Assembly (NCBI RefSeq): GCF_900141935.1
Contig: NZ_FQYX01000005.1
Span: 62,001 to 126,000, forward strand
Length of the DNA stretch: 64,000 nt
Direction of reading: 5' to 3'
From: Arenibacter nanhaiticus
GTDB lineage: Bacteria > Bacteroidota > Bacteroidia > Flavobacteriales > Flavobacteriaceae
The position numbers were made by a program, and so were the translations under genes. Under the pieces are notes generated by a model. That model was given only the letters and a program-made list of their open reading frames with translations. It was not told the DNA's origin and made no database searches. Positions 8,161 through 17,035 of the stretch are shown piece by piece. Position 1 is the first letter of the stretch. Each line of letters opens with the position of its first letter.

Positions 8161-9177
8161 TTCCACCAATATTTCCAATAGTTTTTCATGCATCTCTTGG
8201 GTATAATCTAGATGGGTCACCATGCGTAATTTGCCTTGCCCCATATCTATAATCTGTATATTATGAGCCTTTAGCTTTTGCATAAAAGCAGCCATACTCA
8301 TGGCCCTTTCATCGAGTTCAAAAATGATAATATTGGTCTGGGTGGGCGCCACTTCTTTTATAAAAGGCAACTCTTGCAGCACTGTACTGATTTCTTTGGC
8401 CCTGCTATGATCTATGGCAAGTCTTTCCATATGGTTATCCAGAGCATATATCCCGGCAGCCGCCAGATATCCTGCTTGCCGCATATTTCCCCCGAACACT
8501 TTCCTTATCCGTAAAGCCTTATTCATATCTTCTTTACTGCCAACAAGGACAGAACCTACAGGACAGCCGAGTCCTTTACTTAAACATACACTTATAGTGT
8601 CGAACAAGGCTCCGTATTGCAATGCAGATTCATTTTTTGCGACCAGGGCATTCCATAACCGGGCCCCATCTAAGTGGTATTTTAACTGATGGCGATCGCA
8701 CACTTCCCTGATAGCCTTTAGTTCCTCAAAATCCCAACAGGCCCCACCACCTTTATTGGTGGTATTCTCTATAGAAACCAAAGATGTCAATGGACTGTGA
8801 TAAAAGTCGGGCGGATTGATAGCTTCCTTTACCTGGTTTGCTGTCATCATTCCTCGGTGTCCATCTACCAACTTACAAGAAACACCACTGTTAAAACTAA
8901 CACCACCTCCTTCATAGTGAAAGATATGCGAATATTTATCGCAGATTAATTGCTCTCCCGGCTGGGTGTGCAATTTTATAGCTGTTTGGTTGGCCATGGT
9001 ACCGCTAGGGAAAAACAGCGCGGCTTCCCTCCCAAACATATCGGCTATTTTTTTCTCCAAAGCATTTACGGAAGGGTCGTTTTTAAAAACGTCATCACCG
9101 ACTTCGGCGCTCATCATAGCGTCTAGCATACCTTTCGTAGGCTTCGTTATAGTATCGCTGATTAGATTTATTTGCAT
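8155..9177 (-). CDS. ltaE: Low-specificity L-threonine aldolase
   Basis: Fold-type I PLP aldolase that splits threonine or allo-threonine into glycine and acetaldehyde. At 340 residues the length is normal. Motifs: N-terminal ISDTITKPTKGM; FFPSGTMANQ (phosphate binding); HLDGAR with Asp170 for the pyridine nitrogen; and the Schiff-base lysine Lys201 in CLSKGLG, followed by PVGS. The C-terminal domain ends with GKLRMVTHLDYT, also family-typical. It is a cytoplasmic single gene, convergent and overlapping by 6 bp with the YegP-like gene. The ATG at 9175-9177 begins directly with conserved sequence. Confidence 0.93.
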   Translation of the reverse strand: MQINLISDTITKPTKGMLDAMMSAEVGDDVFKNDPSVNALEKKIADMFGREAALFFPSGTMANQTAIKLHTQPGEQLICDKYSHIFHYEGGGVSFNSGVSCKLVDGHRGMMTANQVKEAINPPDFYHSPLTSLVSIENTTNKGGGACWDFEELKAIREVCDRHQLKYHLDGARLWNALVAKNESALQYGALFDTISVCLSKGLGCPVGSVLVGSKEDMNKALRIRKVFGGNMRQAGYLAAAGIYALDNHMERLAIDHSRAKEISTVLQELPFIKEVAPTQTNIIIFELDERAMSMAAFMQKLKAHNIQIIDMGQGKLRMVTHLDYTQEMHEKLLEILVEL

Positions 9178-9439
9178 ACGGTATAGAATTAATATGATAC
9201 TTAAAGGAATACACTACCGCTTCCTTTAAAAAATTTAATTTTTAAAATTATATAAAAAAGATGTCACCCCCATACTCTAATTGTTTTTTAAAAATATCAA
9301 CATGTATAAAAGGGAAATTCAGTTCCTAACCCCTCATTAAAAGCAGGGTGTGCCAATGCAACAGCACGTTCGGTTTTCAATTGAAGACCAGCCCCTAAAA
9401 AAGTTAAATTTTTCCCGATACTATTCTCCTTTATTATTC

Positions 9440-9447
9440 TATTTTTG
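9440..9447 (+). promoter_or_regulatory. -7 element of prfB
   Basis: TATTTTTG matches TAnnTTTG and ends 15 nt before the ATG at 9463, which would give a very short leader. No -33 TTG at the expected spacing. Confidence 0.35.
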
Positions 9448-9462
9448 TTAAAAAATGAAGAT

Positions 9463-10564
9463 ATGATAATTAGTTCAGACCAATACAAAGGTCTTTTAGA
9501 TCGCCTTGGTGCGTTAAGGAGGTATCTTTGACGTTGATGCCAAGCTTATAGAAATAGAGAACGAGGAAGAAAAGACCTTAGCTCCAGACTTTTGGAACAA
9601 TCCGCAAGAAGCTCAGGAGCAGATGAAGTTAATCCAATCCAAAAAACAATGGGTAGACGACTTTAATGCTGCGAAAAGCTTGGTTGGTGATTTGGAGATC
9701 TTTTTAGAGTTTTACCAAGAAGGAGAAATGTCTGAAAGCGACTTAAGGAGCCACTATGAAAAAACCGTGGATGCTATTGAGAAACTTGAGTTTAAGAACA
9801 TGCTTTCTTCCGAAGGAGATGAACTTACGGCCGTCCTACAGATTACTGCTGGGGCTGGAGGAACAGAAAGCTGTGATTGGGCCGCCATGTTAATGCGAAT
9901 GTATATGATGTGGAGCGAAAAACATGGCTACAAGGTAAAAGAACTCAACTACCAAGAAGGGGATGTCGCGGGTATAAAAACCGTGACCCTCGAAATTGAG
10001 GGCGATTATGGCTTTGGATGGCTAAAAGGCGAAAATGGCGTGCACCGTTTGGTCCGTATTTCTCCCTTTGATAGTAATGCCAAGCGCCATACCTCTTTTG
10101 CTTCAGTATATGTATATCCTTTGGTGGATGATAGTATTGAAATTGATATCAATCCGGCCGATATTGAAATAACCACAGCAAGATCAAGCGGTGCGGGAGG
10201 TCAGAATGTCAACAAGGTAGAGACAAAGGTGCAGTTGACCCATAAGCCTACCGGGATTCAAATTTCCTGTTCAGACTCTAGGTCGCAACACGACAATAGA
10301 GCTACGGCCTTAAAAATGCTAAAATCGCAACTCTATGAGATAGAATTGCGCAAAAAATTAGAGGCCCGACAAGAAATTGAAGCCACCAAAATGAAAATAG
10401 AATGGGGTTCGCAAATAAGAAATTATGTGATGCACCCCTATAAATTGGCGAAAGACGTTCGAACAGGTGAAGAAACGGGCAATGTTGACGCCGTAATGGA
10501 CGGAAATATAGACCAGTTTCTTAAGGCTTATTTAATGATGATGGGGCAAAAGGATGCTGATTAA
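9463..10564 (+). CDS. prfB: Peptide chain release factor 2 with programmed +1 frameshift
   Basis: RF2 reads UGA and UAA. The gene is in two frames: 22 codons from the ATG at 9463, then TGA at 9529-9531; the rest continues in the +1 frame from GAC at 9530. The site is the classic autoregulatory one, an SD-like AAGGAGGT just upstream of TAT CTT TGA C: low RF2 lets the ribosome slip at CTT and read on. The joined product is 366 residues, with the stop-codon-reading tripeptide SPF at about 200-202 and the catalytic GGQ at about 245-247 in [11 protein letters not shown]. This is not a pseudogene. It stands between ltaE (divergent) and the arsC-like gene. Confidence 0.95.
9516..9532 (+). promoter_or_regulatory. 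Programmed frameshift site of prfB
   Basis: AAGGAGGTATCTTTGAC holds the SD-like stimulator, the slippery CTT codon and the in-frame TGA followed by C, the weak-termination context known from E. coli prfB. The SD core is a perfect match to anti-SD although initiation sites in this window lack SD sequences. Confidence 0.93.
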
Positions 10565-10661
10565 TCATACTACCTTAGAGCATTCCTTTGAACAATAGAG
10601 GAAACCATCATTTTTAAAACCCATAAAATTTTAAAATAATTTAATTGTCAAAAATTAAACC

Positions 10662-11006
10662 ATGATCAAAATTTATCACAATCCCAGATGTAGTAAATCT
10701 AGAGAAGGATTAAAATTACTGGAAAATTCGGGCAAGGATTTTCAGGTCATTAAATATCTTGAAGACATTCCTTCAAAAGAGGAACTTCGTACCTTATTGA
10801 ATTATCTTTCTATCAGCGCCGAAAATTTGGTACGTAAAAATGAAGCTATTTGGAAAGAGAATTTTAAGGGCAAACTACTTTCTGAAGAGGAGATTATAGA
10901 TGCCATGATTGCGCATCCTAAATTAATAGAACGCCCCATTGTGGTGAATGGCGAAAAGGCGGTTGTAGGGCGACCGACCGAAAAAATAAACGATATTTTA
11001 GACTAA
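10662..11006 (+). CDS. ArsC/Spx-family arsenate reductase-like protein
   Basis: Glutaredoxin-coupled ArsC family, 114 residues. It starts IKIYHNPRCSKSREGL, with the catalytic cysteine at Cys10, and keeps the arginines that bind the oxyanion in the E. coli enzyme: Arg in VRKNEAIWKENF, RPIVV (about 92) and the GRP motif near the C-terminus. It may reduce arsenate or have another thiol role such as YffB-like; no ars operon genes are adjacent. It follows prfB by 97 bp on the same strand and ends in a strong hairpin. Cytoplasmic, no signal peptide. Confidence 0.85.
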   Translation: MIKIYHNPRCSKSREGLKLLENSGKDFQVIKYLEDIPSKEELRTLLNYLSISAENLVRKNEAIWKENFKGKLLSEEEIIDAMIAHPKLIERPIVVNGEKAVVGRPTEKINDILD

Positions 11007-11037
11007 GAACCCAAGATTCTTCTCTTATAAAACCACT

Positions 11038-11083
11038 ATAGGCATGCAACAGATCTAATAAGATCATCAACTTGCATGCCTAT
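11038..11083 (+). terminator. Hairpin after the arsC-like gene
   Basis: Perfect 12-bp inverted repeat ATAGGCATGCAA (11038-11049) / TTGCATGCCTAT (11072-11083), with a second nested palindrome GATCT-AATA-AGATC in its loop. The T tract after it is weak. Confidence 0.5.
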
Positions 11084-11177
11084 TTGCAATAAACCACTTC
11101 TGACTATTTAACAAACCTTTAACCTTAGCAGGTTAAACCATCCTTTAAATTTAGAATCTTATAAAACAGTTACTATT

Positions 11178-11666
11178 ATGAAAATTAAGAACAAAATATT
11201 TTTAAGTTTTTCTTTCATTTTACTATCCTTCCCTGTGGCAAGTGCCCAATACGGTTACGGAAACGGCTATGGGTATGGCAATGGATACGGATATGGTGGC
11301 AGACAAAGAAACAGTCTTCCACAGATTCAGGAAACACCAAAAGAGCCAGAAAAGCTAACTGCCCAACAAATGGTAGATGCCGAAATGCTAAATTTGACGG
11401 AAATTTTGGGACTAAATGAATTTGAAAAGGCAATTTTAAGTACCACATTAACCAAGTACTTACAAGAACGTATCGAATTACAGATTTTAAAACTCAGTCC
11501 CGAAAAAATGAAGGAGGGTTTTGAGAGAATCACAGAAAGACAAGACGAAGATCTTAAATCCGGCCTTCCAATTGAAAAATACGAAGCTTTTGTAGAACTT
11601 CAAAAAAACGGATTTAAAAACAAAAAGAAGAAAAAGAAAAACCGAAAAAGAAAATCAAAAGATTAG
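11178..11666 (+). CDS. Exported Gly/Tyr-rich protein with lysine-rich tail
   Basis: 162 residues of unknown function. A signal peptide (FLSFSFILLSFPVASAQ) is followed by a low-complexity block, YGYGNGYGYGNGYGYGG (residues about 25-41), then a helical, charged central part with the pattern MVDAEMLNLTEILGLNEFEK, and a tail of mostly Lys and Arg (KKKKKKNRKRK). The central part recalls small Spy/LTxxQ-like periplasmic proteins, but the motif itself is not seen. The stop codon is one base before the ATG of the receptor gene that follows, so the two are almost surely co-transcribed and translationally coupled, which suggests work at the outer membrane. Confidence 0.75.
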   Translation: MKIKNKIFLSFSFILLSFPVASAQYGYGNGYGYGNGYGYGGRQRNSLPQIQETPKEPEKLTAQQMVDAEMLNLTEILGLNEFEKAILSTTLTKYLQERIELQILKLSPEKMKEGFERITERQDEDLKSGLPIEKYEAFVELQKNGFKNKKKKKKNRKRKSKD

Positions 11667-11667
11667 C

Positions 11668-14178
11668 ATGAAAAGATTACTCCCTATTACCTTATTCTTT
11701 ATTTCCCTACTCACCTTTGCACAAGGGCCTCAAGACAACCAAAGGCTTGTAAAAATCACGGGGACCGTGTTAGATGAAGAGACCAAAGAACCCTTGGAAT
11801 ACGCCACTCTTGTCTTGCAAAGTGTTAGGAATCCGGATAAGATTACAGGGGGAATCACTAATGCCGAAGGAAAGTTTGAGGTTGAAGCCTCCGCCGGGAA
11901 CTACAACATCAGCATTGAATATATATCCTTCAGGTCTCACAAGCTTCCGAATTACAGCTTGAGATCTGATACCGAACTCGGCATCATAAACTTAGGGCTC
12001 GATGTGGCACAACTCGAGGGGATTGAACTTGTTGGGGAACGGACCACCGTTGAGCTCCGGTTGGATAAGAAAGTATACAACGTAGGTTCCGATCTAACAG
12101 TAAAAGGAGGATCTGTGACCGATGTTTTGGGGAATGTACCCTCCGTAAACGTCGATGTGGAAGGAAATATTAGTTTAAGAGGCAATGAAAGCGTCCGCAT
12201 CCTTATTAACGGTAAGCCCTCTGCCCTATCTGGCCTAAGTCCGGAAGCCCTACAACAGCTACCAGCCGATGCTATTGAAAAGGTAGAAGTCATTACCAAC
12301 CCATCTGCAAGATACGATGCCGAAGGTACCGCAGGGATCTTAAACATCATTTTAAAACAAAGCAAAACAGCCGGACTGAATGGTTCTGTAAACCTATACG
12401 CCGGGAACCCCGATAATTTTGGAGGAGCCGTTAGCTTAAATTTACGACGCGAAAAACTAAACTTTTTCACCAATACCACCTATAGGTACAGAAATGGACC
12501 GGGGAACGCCCTTTTTGAACAAGAGAACTTTGACGATAACGGCAATACCCGTAACTATCAAAATGAAATTAGGAAGTACGACAGAAAGGATAAAAGTTTT
12601 AACACCAATATCGGATTCGAATTTTTCCTGGACGAGAACAGCAGTATCACCAACTCCCTAGTTTTTGGAAGGTCTAATGGTGATAACACCGTTGCTGTAG
12701 ATTTCTTTAATTTCGATGCCAATAGAAATCCGACCATCCAAAGAAACAGGTTTACCACTGAGGATGAATTTGAGGAAGAGGTACAGTACTCCTTAAATTA
12801 TCAGAAAAAATTTGATAAGGACGGACATGAACTAACATTCGATTATCAATATTCGAAAGGTACGGACGATGAGGATTCTGTCATTAGTGAAGTCATCTTG
12901 GGCGATAATATAGCCTTGGACACCGAAAAAACCCTAAATGCAGAAACACAAATTACCCAATTACTACAATTAGATTACGTTTTGCCTTTTGGCTCTGACA
13001 ACCAATCTCAATTTGAATTAGGGTATAGAGGTACTTTTAACAATAACAATACTGATTTTGATTTCGGTATCTTACAAGACAATGGTGCTTTTAATAGTGA
13101 CCCTAACTTTAGCAATGAATTAAATTACAAGGAGTATGTAAATGCTGCCTACACTCAATTAGGAACTAAAATAGATAAAATCAGTATTCTTGGTGGACTA
13201 AGGGTTGAAGCTTCGGACATTGAAATAGAACTCCTTAACAACAACGAAATTTCTAAAAAGAACTATGTCAATTGGTTCCCATCGCTATTCCTAGGATATG
13301 AGTTTTCTGAAAAGGAACAGTTAACCCTTAGCTATAGCAAGCGACTTAGAAGACCAAGGTCTAGGTTTATCAACCCATTCCCTTCTAGATCTAGCAACAC
13401 CAACCTTTTTCAGGGTAATCCAGACTTAGATCCGACCTTTACCAATGCTTTTGACTTAGGGTATTTAAAGCGTTGGGACAAAATTACCTTTAACACCTCT
13501 GGATATTTCAATAGATCTACCGGCGTTTTTCAATTTATCACCAAAGAAACTGGAGATTTTGTAAGCATTGAGAATCCGGACGATCCGGAAAATCCAATTG
13601 TAGTACCAGTACAGGCCATGACCCCGATTAATTTGGCTACAGAAGACCGCTATGGGATGGAATTTACCACTACTTATACTCCCTTGCGCAATTGGAGGTT
13701 AACTTGGAACGTAAATGCTTTCCAAAGGGAAACACAAGGAGATTATATCTACACCAATAGTAATAAGGAAGAAATAGTTCAGAATTTTGATTCTAAAAAC
13801 TTCTCTTGGTTTACAAGATTCAGTGCCAAATTACCATTACCGGGTAAAATTGACTTTCAAACAAACTTCTTTTATATGGGCGCTTCCAAAAATGCCCAAA
13901 GCAATAATAAGGGTATGTTAAGTTCTGACTTAGCTTTGAGCAAGGATGTTTTAAACAAAAAAGGGTCCATTTCGTTGAACGTGGGCGATATTTTTAATAC
14001 TAGAAAACGCAGAAGGGAAACCAGAACAGAAAACGTATTATCATATAGCGAATTTCAATGGAGAGAAAGACAAGTTACCTTATCTTTTCAGTACCGCTTT
14101 AACCAGCCTCTAAACCAGAAGCAAAGGAGCGGACCGGGATCAGGAAACGGTGATAACGATATGGACTTTGGAGGATAA
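11668..14178 (+). CDS. Outer-membrane beta-barrel protein, TonB-dependent receptor type, with CarboxypepD_reg-like domain
   Basis: 836 residues. Signal peptide (KRLLPITLFFISLLTFAQ); CarboxypepD_reg-like beta-sandwich at about 28-110 (KITGTVLDEETKEPLEYATL); plug-like domain at about 125-235 with IRILINGKPSALS-type sequence and VEVITNPSARYDAEGTAGIL; then an outer_membrane_3-type beta-barrel to a C-terminal Phe-containing strand (RQVTLSFQYRF) and a Gly/Asp-rich end. It probably lets a ligand through or binds it at the outer membrane. The upstream gene encodes a Gly/Tyr-rich exported protein one base away. There is no SusD partner, so it is not a polysaccharide-utilisation pair. The substrate cannot be told. 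Confidence 0.88.
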   Translation: MKRLLPITLFFISLLTFAQGPQDNQRLVKITGTVLDEETKEPLEYATLVLQSVRNPDKITGGITNAEGKFEVEASAGNYNISIEYISFRSHKLPNYSLRSDTELGIINLGLDVAQLEGIELVGERTTVELRLDKKVYNVGSDLTVKGGSVTDVLGNVPSVNVDVEGNISLRGNESVRILINGKPSALSGLSPEALQQLPADAIEKVEVITNPSARYDAEGTAGILNIILKQSKTAGLNGSVNLYAGNPDNFGGAVSLNLRREKLNFFTNTTYRYRNGPGNALFEQENFDDNGNTRNYQNEIRKYDRKDKSFNTNIGFEFFLDENSSITNSLVFGRSNGDNTVAVDFFNFDANRNPTIQRNRFTTEDEFEEEVQYSLNYQKKFDKDGHELTFDYQYSKGTDDEDSVISEVILGDNIALDTEKTLNAETQITQLLQLDYVLPFGSDNQSQFELGYRGTFNNNNTDFDFGILQDNGAFNSDPNFSNELNYKEYVNAAYTQLGTKIDKISILGGLRVEASDIEIELLNNNEISKKNYVNWFPSLFLGYEFSEKEQLTLSYSKRLRRPRSRFINPFPSRSSNTNLFQGNPDLDPTFTNAFDLGYLKRWDKITFNTSGYFNRSTGVFQFITKETGDFVSIENPDDPENPIVVPVQAMTPINLATEDRYGMEFTTTYTPLRNWRLTWNVNAFQRETQGDYIYTNSNKEEIVQNFDSKNFSWFTRFSAKLPLPGKIDFQTNFFYMGASKNAQSNNKGMLSSDLALSKDVLNKKGSISLNVGDIFNTRKRRRETRTENVLSYSEFQWRERQVTLSFQYRFNQPLNQKQRSGPGSGNGDNDMDFGG

Positions 14179-14200
14179 TTCCTGAAACAATTAAAATTAA

Positions 14201-14227
14201 AAGCTGCCCGAAAAGGCAGCTTTTTTT
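14201..14227 (+). terminator. Rho-independent terminator of the receptor operon
   Basis: AAGCTGCC / GGCAGCTT stem with a 6-nt loop and a following run of T, 22 nt after the stop codon. Confidence 0.85.
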
Positions 14228-14333
14228 ATGTCTTAATTTTAGGCAACCTTTCATGAAGGCCTATAATCGATCAACCCAAATCAGGGAAGTTCAACCAGGA
14301 ATATTGTCAATCGTTAATTGCTGATTGAAAACC

Positions 14334-14413
14334 GCGTTAGGGATAGCGGCGGCATCCCCGCAGCAGCGCAAGGGATATAGCCAAAAGCCCGACCGACGAA
14401 GGAGGGAACGCCC
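14334..14413 (+). repeat. R1 structured repeat, copy A
   Basis: 80 bp from GCGTTAGGGAT to GGGAACGCCC. Closing stem GCGTT/AACGC; inner hairpin ATCCC/GGGAT around a variable loop; conserved AAGCCCGACC; then GACGAAGGAGGGAACGCCC shared word for word with copy D. No coding potential on either side. Surrounding 14228-14550 holds nothing else that was recognised. Confidence 0.75.
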
Positions 14414-14551
14414 AAATCCATATCCGTATGAGGACCAAAAACAGCAAAGGTAGTTTCCTAATTAGGCTCGTTCCCTTTTTACAACAAACATATAAAAGCG
14501 GTGTGTGGCACTTTTAGAACCACAGAAAAAGAATTAGATACTTCTTCTAAA

Positions 14552-14583
14552 CAAAAAAAGCTGCCCATTGATTATGGACAGCT
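14552..14583 (-). terminator. Terminator of the 57-residue membrane protein gene
   Basis: On the minus strand, AGCTGTCCAT / ATGGGCAGCT (one mismatch on each side aside) followed by TTTTTTT, 27 nt after the stop codon at 14611. Confidence 0.75.
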
Positions 14584-14610
14584 TCGTTTATTGTAAAAAT
14601 AAGATATATT

Positions 14611-14784
14611 TTAAGCGTTTTGCTTTGCTTTTTTAGCGTCGCGCTTTTCTTTCAGAAATTCAAGAAGCGATCCCCCTACCCAATAAGGTATCACAAAAGT
14701 CAATAGAAATATCATTAACCAAAAACCGATGGTTAAAATGGTTAAGAAAGCTATAAACCCTAAGTATTGGCCAAAATCGAACAT
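14611..14784 (-). CDS. Small integral membrane protein (57 residues)
   Basis: Short gene from the ATG at 14782-14784 to TAA at 14611. The product starts MFDFGQYLGFIAFLTILTIG, has one long or two tight hydrophobic segments (about residues 8-40) broken by PYWVGG, and ends with a charged, lysine-rich tail (EFLKEKRDAKKAKQNA), so the C-terminus is probably cytoplasmic. Support for a real gene: proper hydrophobic/charged layout, a good intrinsic terminator 27 nt after the stop, and clean intergenic sequence on both sides. The function is unknown. It lies between the receptor operon and the DUF1704 gene. Confidence 0.7.
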   Translation of the reverse strand: MFDFGQYLGFIAFLTILTIGFWLMIFLLTFVIPYWVGGSLLEFLKEKRDAKKAKQNA

Positions 14785-14965
14785 GATAATTTTAATTTTT
14801 AAATAACGCTACAAATATATCAAAATCTTATTTGTATATGCAATAACCAACCAAAATATTTTATGATATTTTTAATGAATTTAGCCCTAGAGCAGCCAAA
14901 TAACCTCAAATAATGCCATTGCCTTGATTTTCTAATAGAAAACTTCTAAAGAGAACGTTTTTAGC

Positions 14966-16228
14966 TTACTTTAAATTGTTTAAGATAAAATCTAAGGTCT
15001 CATTTTTGTTCTTATTTTTCGTATAGGCAATATTGCCGTGAGCAGGCTGCAGAACCAATCCCAATTCTCTCATTCTCAACATAGTGCTTTCGTATTCTAA
15101 ACTCACTTTCCCCGTCAGCAAAGTATCCATCGATAGCCCGCTTTTATAACGTTTATGTATTTTCCTTAAGCCACTTAAATACAGCCGGTCTTTGGTAAAG
15201 CCTCCTCCCCTATGCGCCCTTAAAGTAATCGTAAAGGCATCGTCCCGATTGAGCTTATATTTACTGTGAATCATATCGAAGGTGTCTGCAAAGCTATACC
15301 CTTTAATAAGGCTATCGGAAGCCAAAACCCTATAGGCCAACTCTTTTAATCGTTTTAAGGTCAGGGCTCCGCTCATATATTCGCTAAATACCGCCAAGCC
15401 CTCCTGAGTCTCCACATTTCTGGGCAGCCCGTTAGAAAAAACTTTTAAGGGTTGTAACATGGCATTATAGGTGGTAACCAAGTGTACTCCTATTTCGTGA
15501 TTTGCCAAAGTAAGCAACTGGTTTTTACTAAATACCGCATTTTTTTTGATCAAAAGGGACTGCGAACTATTTTGAACCATGGCATCGGCAGCGATACTGG
15601 TAGAATAGGCAATATTTAAGGGGAAATTATACTGTTCTACAAAATTTTCAAAAAACAACCTTGCATCTTCCGGAGAATACTTTTTTTCCATATCCTCGGA
15701 AAGCGGCTCATCGCTAAAGTGCAGGATAAATTTAGCATTCTGTACATCCTTTTTTGTAGGGGTTCCATAGGTACTCAAGGAGTTGTAAAAAAACTTCTTT
15801 CCTTGCCCAATGGTTTCTATGCATTGAATCATATTAGCATAGAAGTAAATCACGTCTTGGTAAAACGCTCGAATCTGCTCATCCTTGATACGATCTATCT
15901 GTTGTGAAAAAAACAACTGATGTAACTTATAGGGGTCAAATGGTAGTTTCCGATATTTAAAAACAGGGGACTCCACATATTTAGAAGCAAAAAAGCGTTG
16001 CTTCTCGGTTTCTATATTTAAGGGATTTACATAACTGATCAGTTCTATTTTCTTTACTAATTGGTCTAAATTTGCATCAATTTTAAACAATTGCGGGTAT
16101 TGCAACCGCTTTTCCTTTAGCACTTCTTCTTTACTCATTTTTACATTTATCCTTAATGAGCCCATTCTAGGGCTACTATTAATCAATTCATTCAATTCTA
16201 TGGCAAATTCAGCCACTTTTATCACCAC
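14966..16228 (-). CDS. DUF1704 / MATCAP-like metallopeptidase (QEGLA motif)
   Basis: Up to 420 residues. The zinc site is HEIGVH (HExxxH) in the centre, followed 25-30 residues later by ETQEGLAVFSE, whose Glu is the third ligand candidate; then the helical segment MSGALTLKRLKELAYRVLA and RAHRGGGFTKD. This matches DUF1704, the family that includes eukaryotic tubulin carboxypeptidases MATCAP and bacterial proteins called flavohemoglobin expression-modulating QEGLA proteins. The bacterial substrate is not known. The frame opens with GTG at 16228; ATG codons at 16165 and 16138 (MSKEEVLKEKRLQYPQL) are reasonable alternatives, and no signal peptide is seen with any of them. Confidence 0.85.
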   Translation of the reverse strand: MVIKVAEFAIELNELINSSPRMGSLRINVKMSKEEVLKEKRLQYPQLFKIDANLDQLVKKIELISYVNPLNIETEKQRFFASKYVESPVFKYRKLPFDPYKLHQLFFSQQIDRIKDEQIRAFYQDVIYFYANMIQCIETIGQGKKFFYNSLSTYGTPTKKDVQNAKFILHFSDEPLSEDMEKKYSPEDARLFFENFVEQYNFPLNIAYSTSIAADAMVQNSSQSLLIKKNAVFSKNQLLTLANHEIGVHLVTTYNAMLQPLKVFSNGLPRNVETQEGLAVFSEYMSGALTLKRLKELAYRVLASDSLIKGYSFADTFDMIHSKYKLNRDDAFTITLRAHRGGGFTKDRLYLSGLRKIHKRYKSGLSMDTLLTGKVSLEYESTMLRMRELGLVLQPAHGNIAYTKNKNKNETLDFILNNLK

Positions 16229-16981
16229 TCCCCCCTTAGCTGTTTAACACCTAGTTATCTTCCACAATCAAATAAGCTTACTCCTAAACCATCCAAACCA
16301 CTTTGAAGCGCAATCATAACAGTAACGCCTATCTATCGACCCAACAAAATCGGCAAAGGCCTGCTATAAAGTCTTTGAACCCCATATACCTGCAGCATTA
16401 AATAAGCATTTGATTCCCCCCTAAAAAAAACACTGGAAAATAATAACAAAAATTTTAAACTGTTCGCTATAGCGACATTGGAGATACTAAAAACCAAATT
16501 TCCTGAGAACTGTAAAGTTGCGACTTTATTATACAAAGAAGGTTTTGTGATTGCATATTGTACCTCTTTATCGATGGTATCATCAAAAAGGAAGGAGACA
16601 GTGGTTTTTTGCGCTATACCTTTTTCTGACGCAAAAACACTAGTTATAACAATGCCAACAGTTACCGCCATTAGTAAAGATACTCCAAAAATTATCGGGA
16701 AAGTAAAACCTATGGCTTTTAGCGTGCTGATACCGGGAACAGCTGCTACCACTTGTATTGGGAACATCAACATTAAAAGGGCCAAAAATAGCCTAGGCAG
16801 CTTAAAAAAAGAGATTCGAATAAATAGATCCGACCTAAAATAAGCGCTATGCTTCTAGACACTCCTAGGAACATAAATCTAAAAAGAAGCCCTATAGACA
16901 TCTAATAGGGCAAAGAAGGGTTTTTCATAACTTCAAAAAAGAAAGCGCTAATTTACAAGAACAATCCTTTGAAATTACAAA
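16229..16981. other. Gene-poor region with two overlapping antisense ORFs of doubtful status
   Basis: About 750 bp. A minus-strand ORF (16333-16785, no ATG near its 5' end, TTG at best) begins with a signal-peptide-like stretch, ALLMLMFPIQVVAAVPG, followed by a hydrophobic segment FPIIFGVSLLMAVTVGIVI. A plus-strand ORF (16478-16843, ATG) overlaps it and starts MEILKTKFPENCKVATLLYK. Neither was recognised. If one is real, the minus one looks more like a degraded exported protein. Left without a CDS call. Confidence 0.3.
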
Positions 16982-17012
16982 CCCCCGAAAAATAATTTAT
17001 ACGTTTCGGGGG
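16982..17012 (-). terminator. Hairpin after the symporter gene
   Basis: CCCCCGAAA (16982-16990) / TTTCGGGGG (17004-17012), a perfect 9-bp stem, 24 nt after the stop at 17036. The T tract is short on the minus strand. Confidence 0.55.
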
Positions 17013-17035
17013 AGGGGGTAAAAAATAAGGTTTAA

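Noticed and set aside
9463-9531. prfB as a frameshifted pseudogene
   Set aside because: The stop sits in the textbook programmed frameshift context, and the rest of the gene is intact.
9623-10564. A shorter prfB starting at 9623
   Set aside because: The upstream 53 codons and the +1 frameshift site are the normal RF2 N-terminus; the later ATG is internal.
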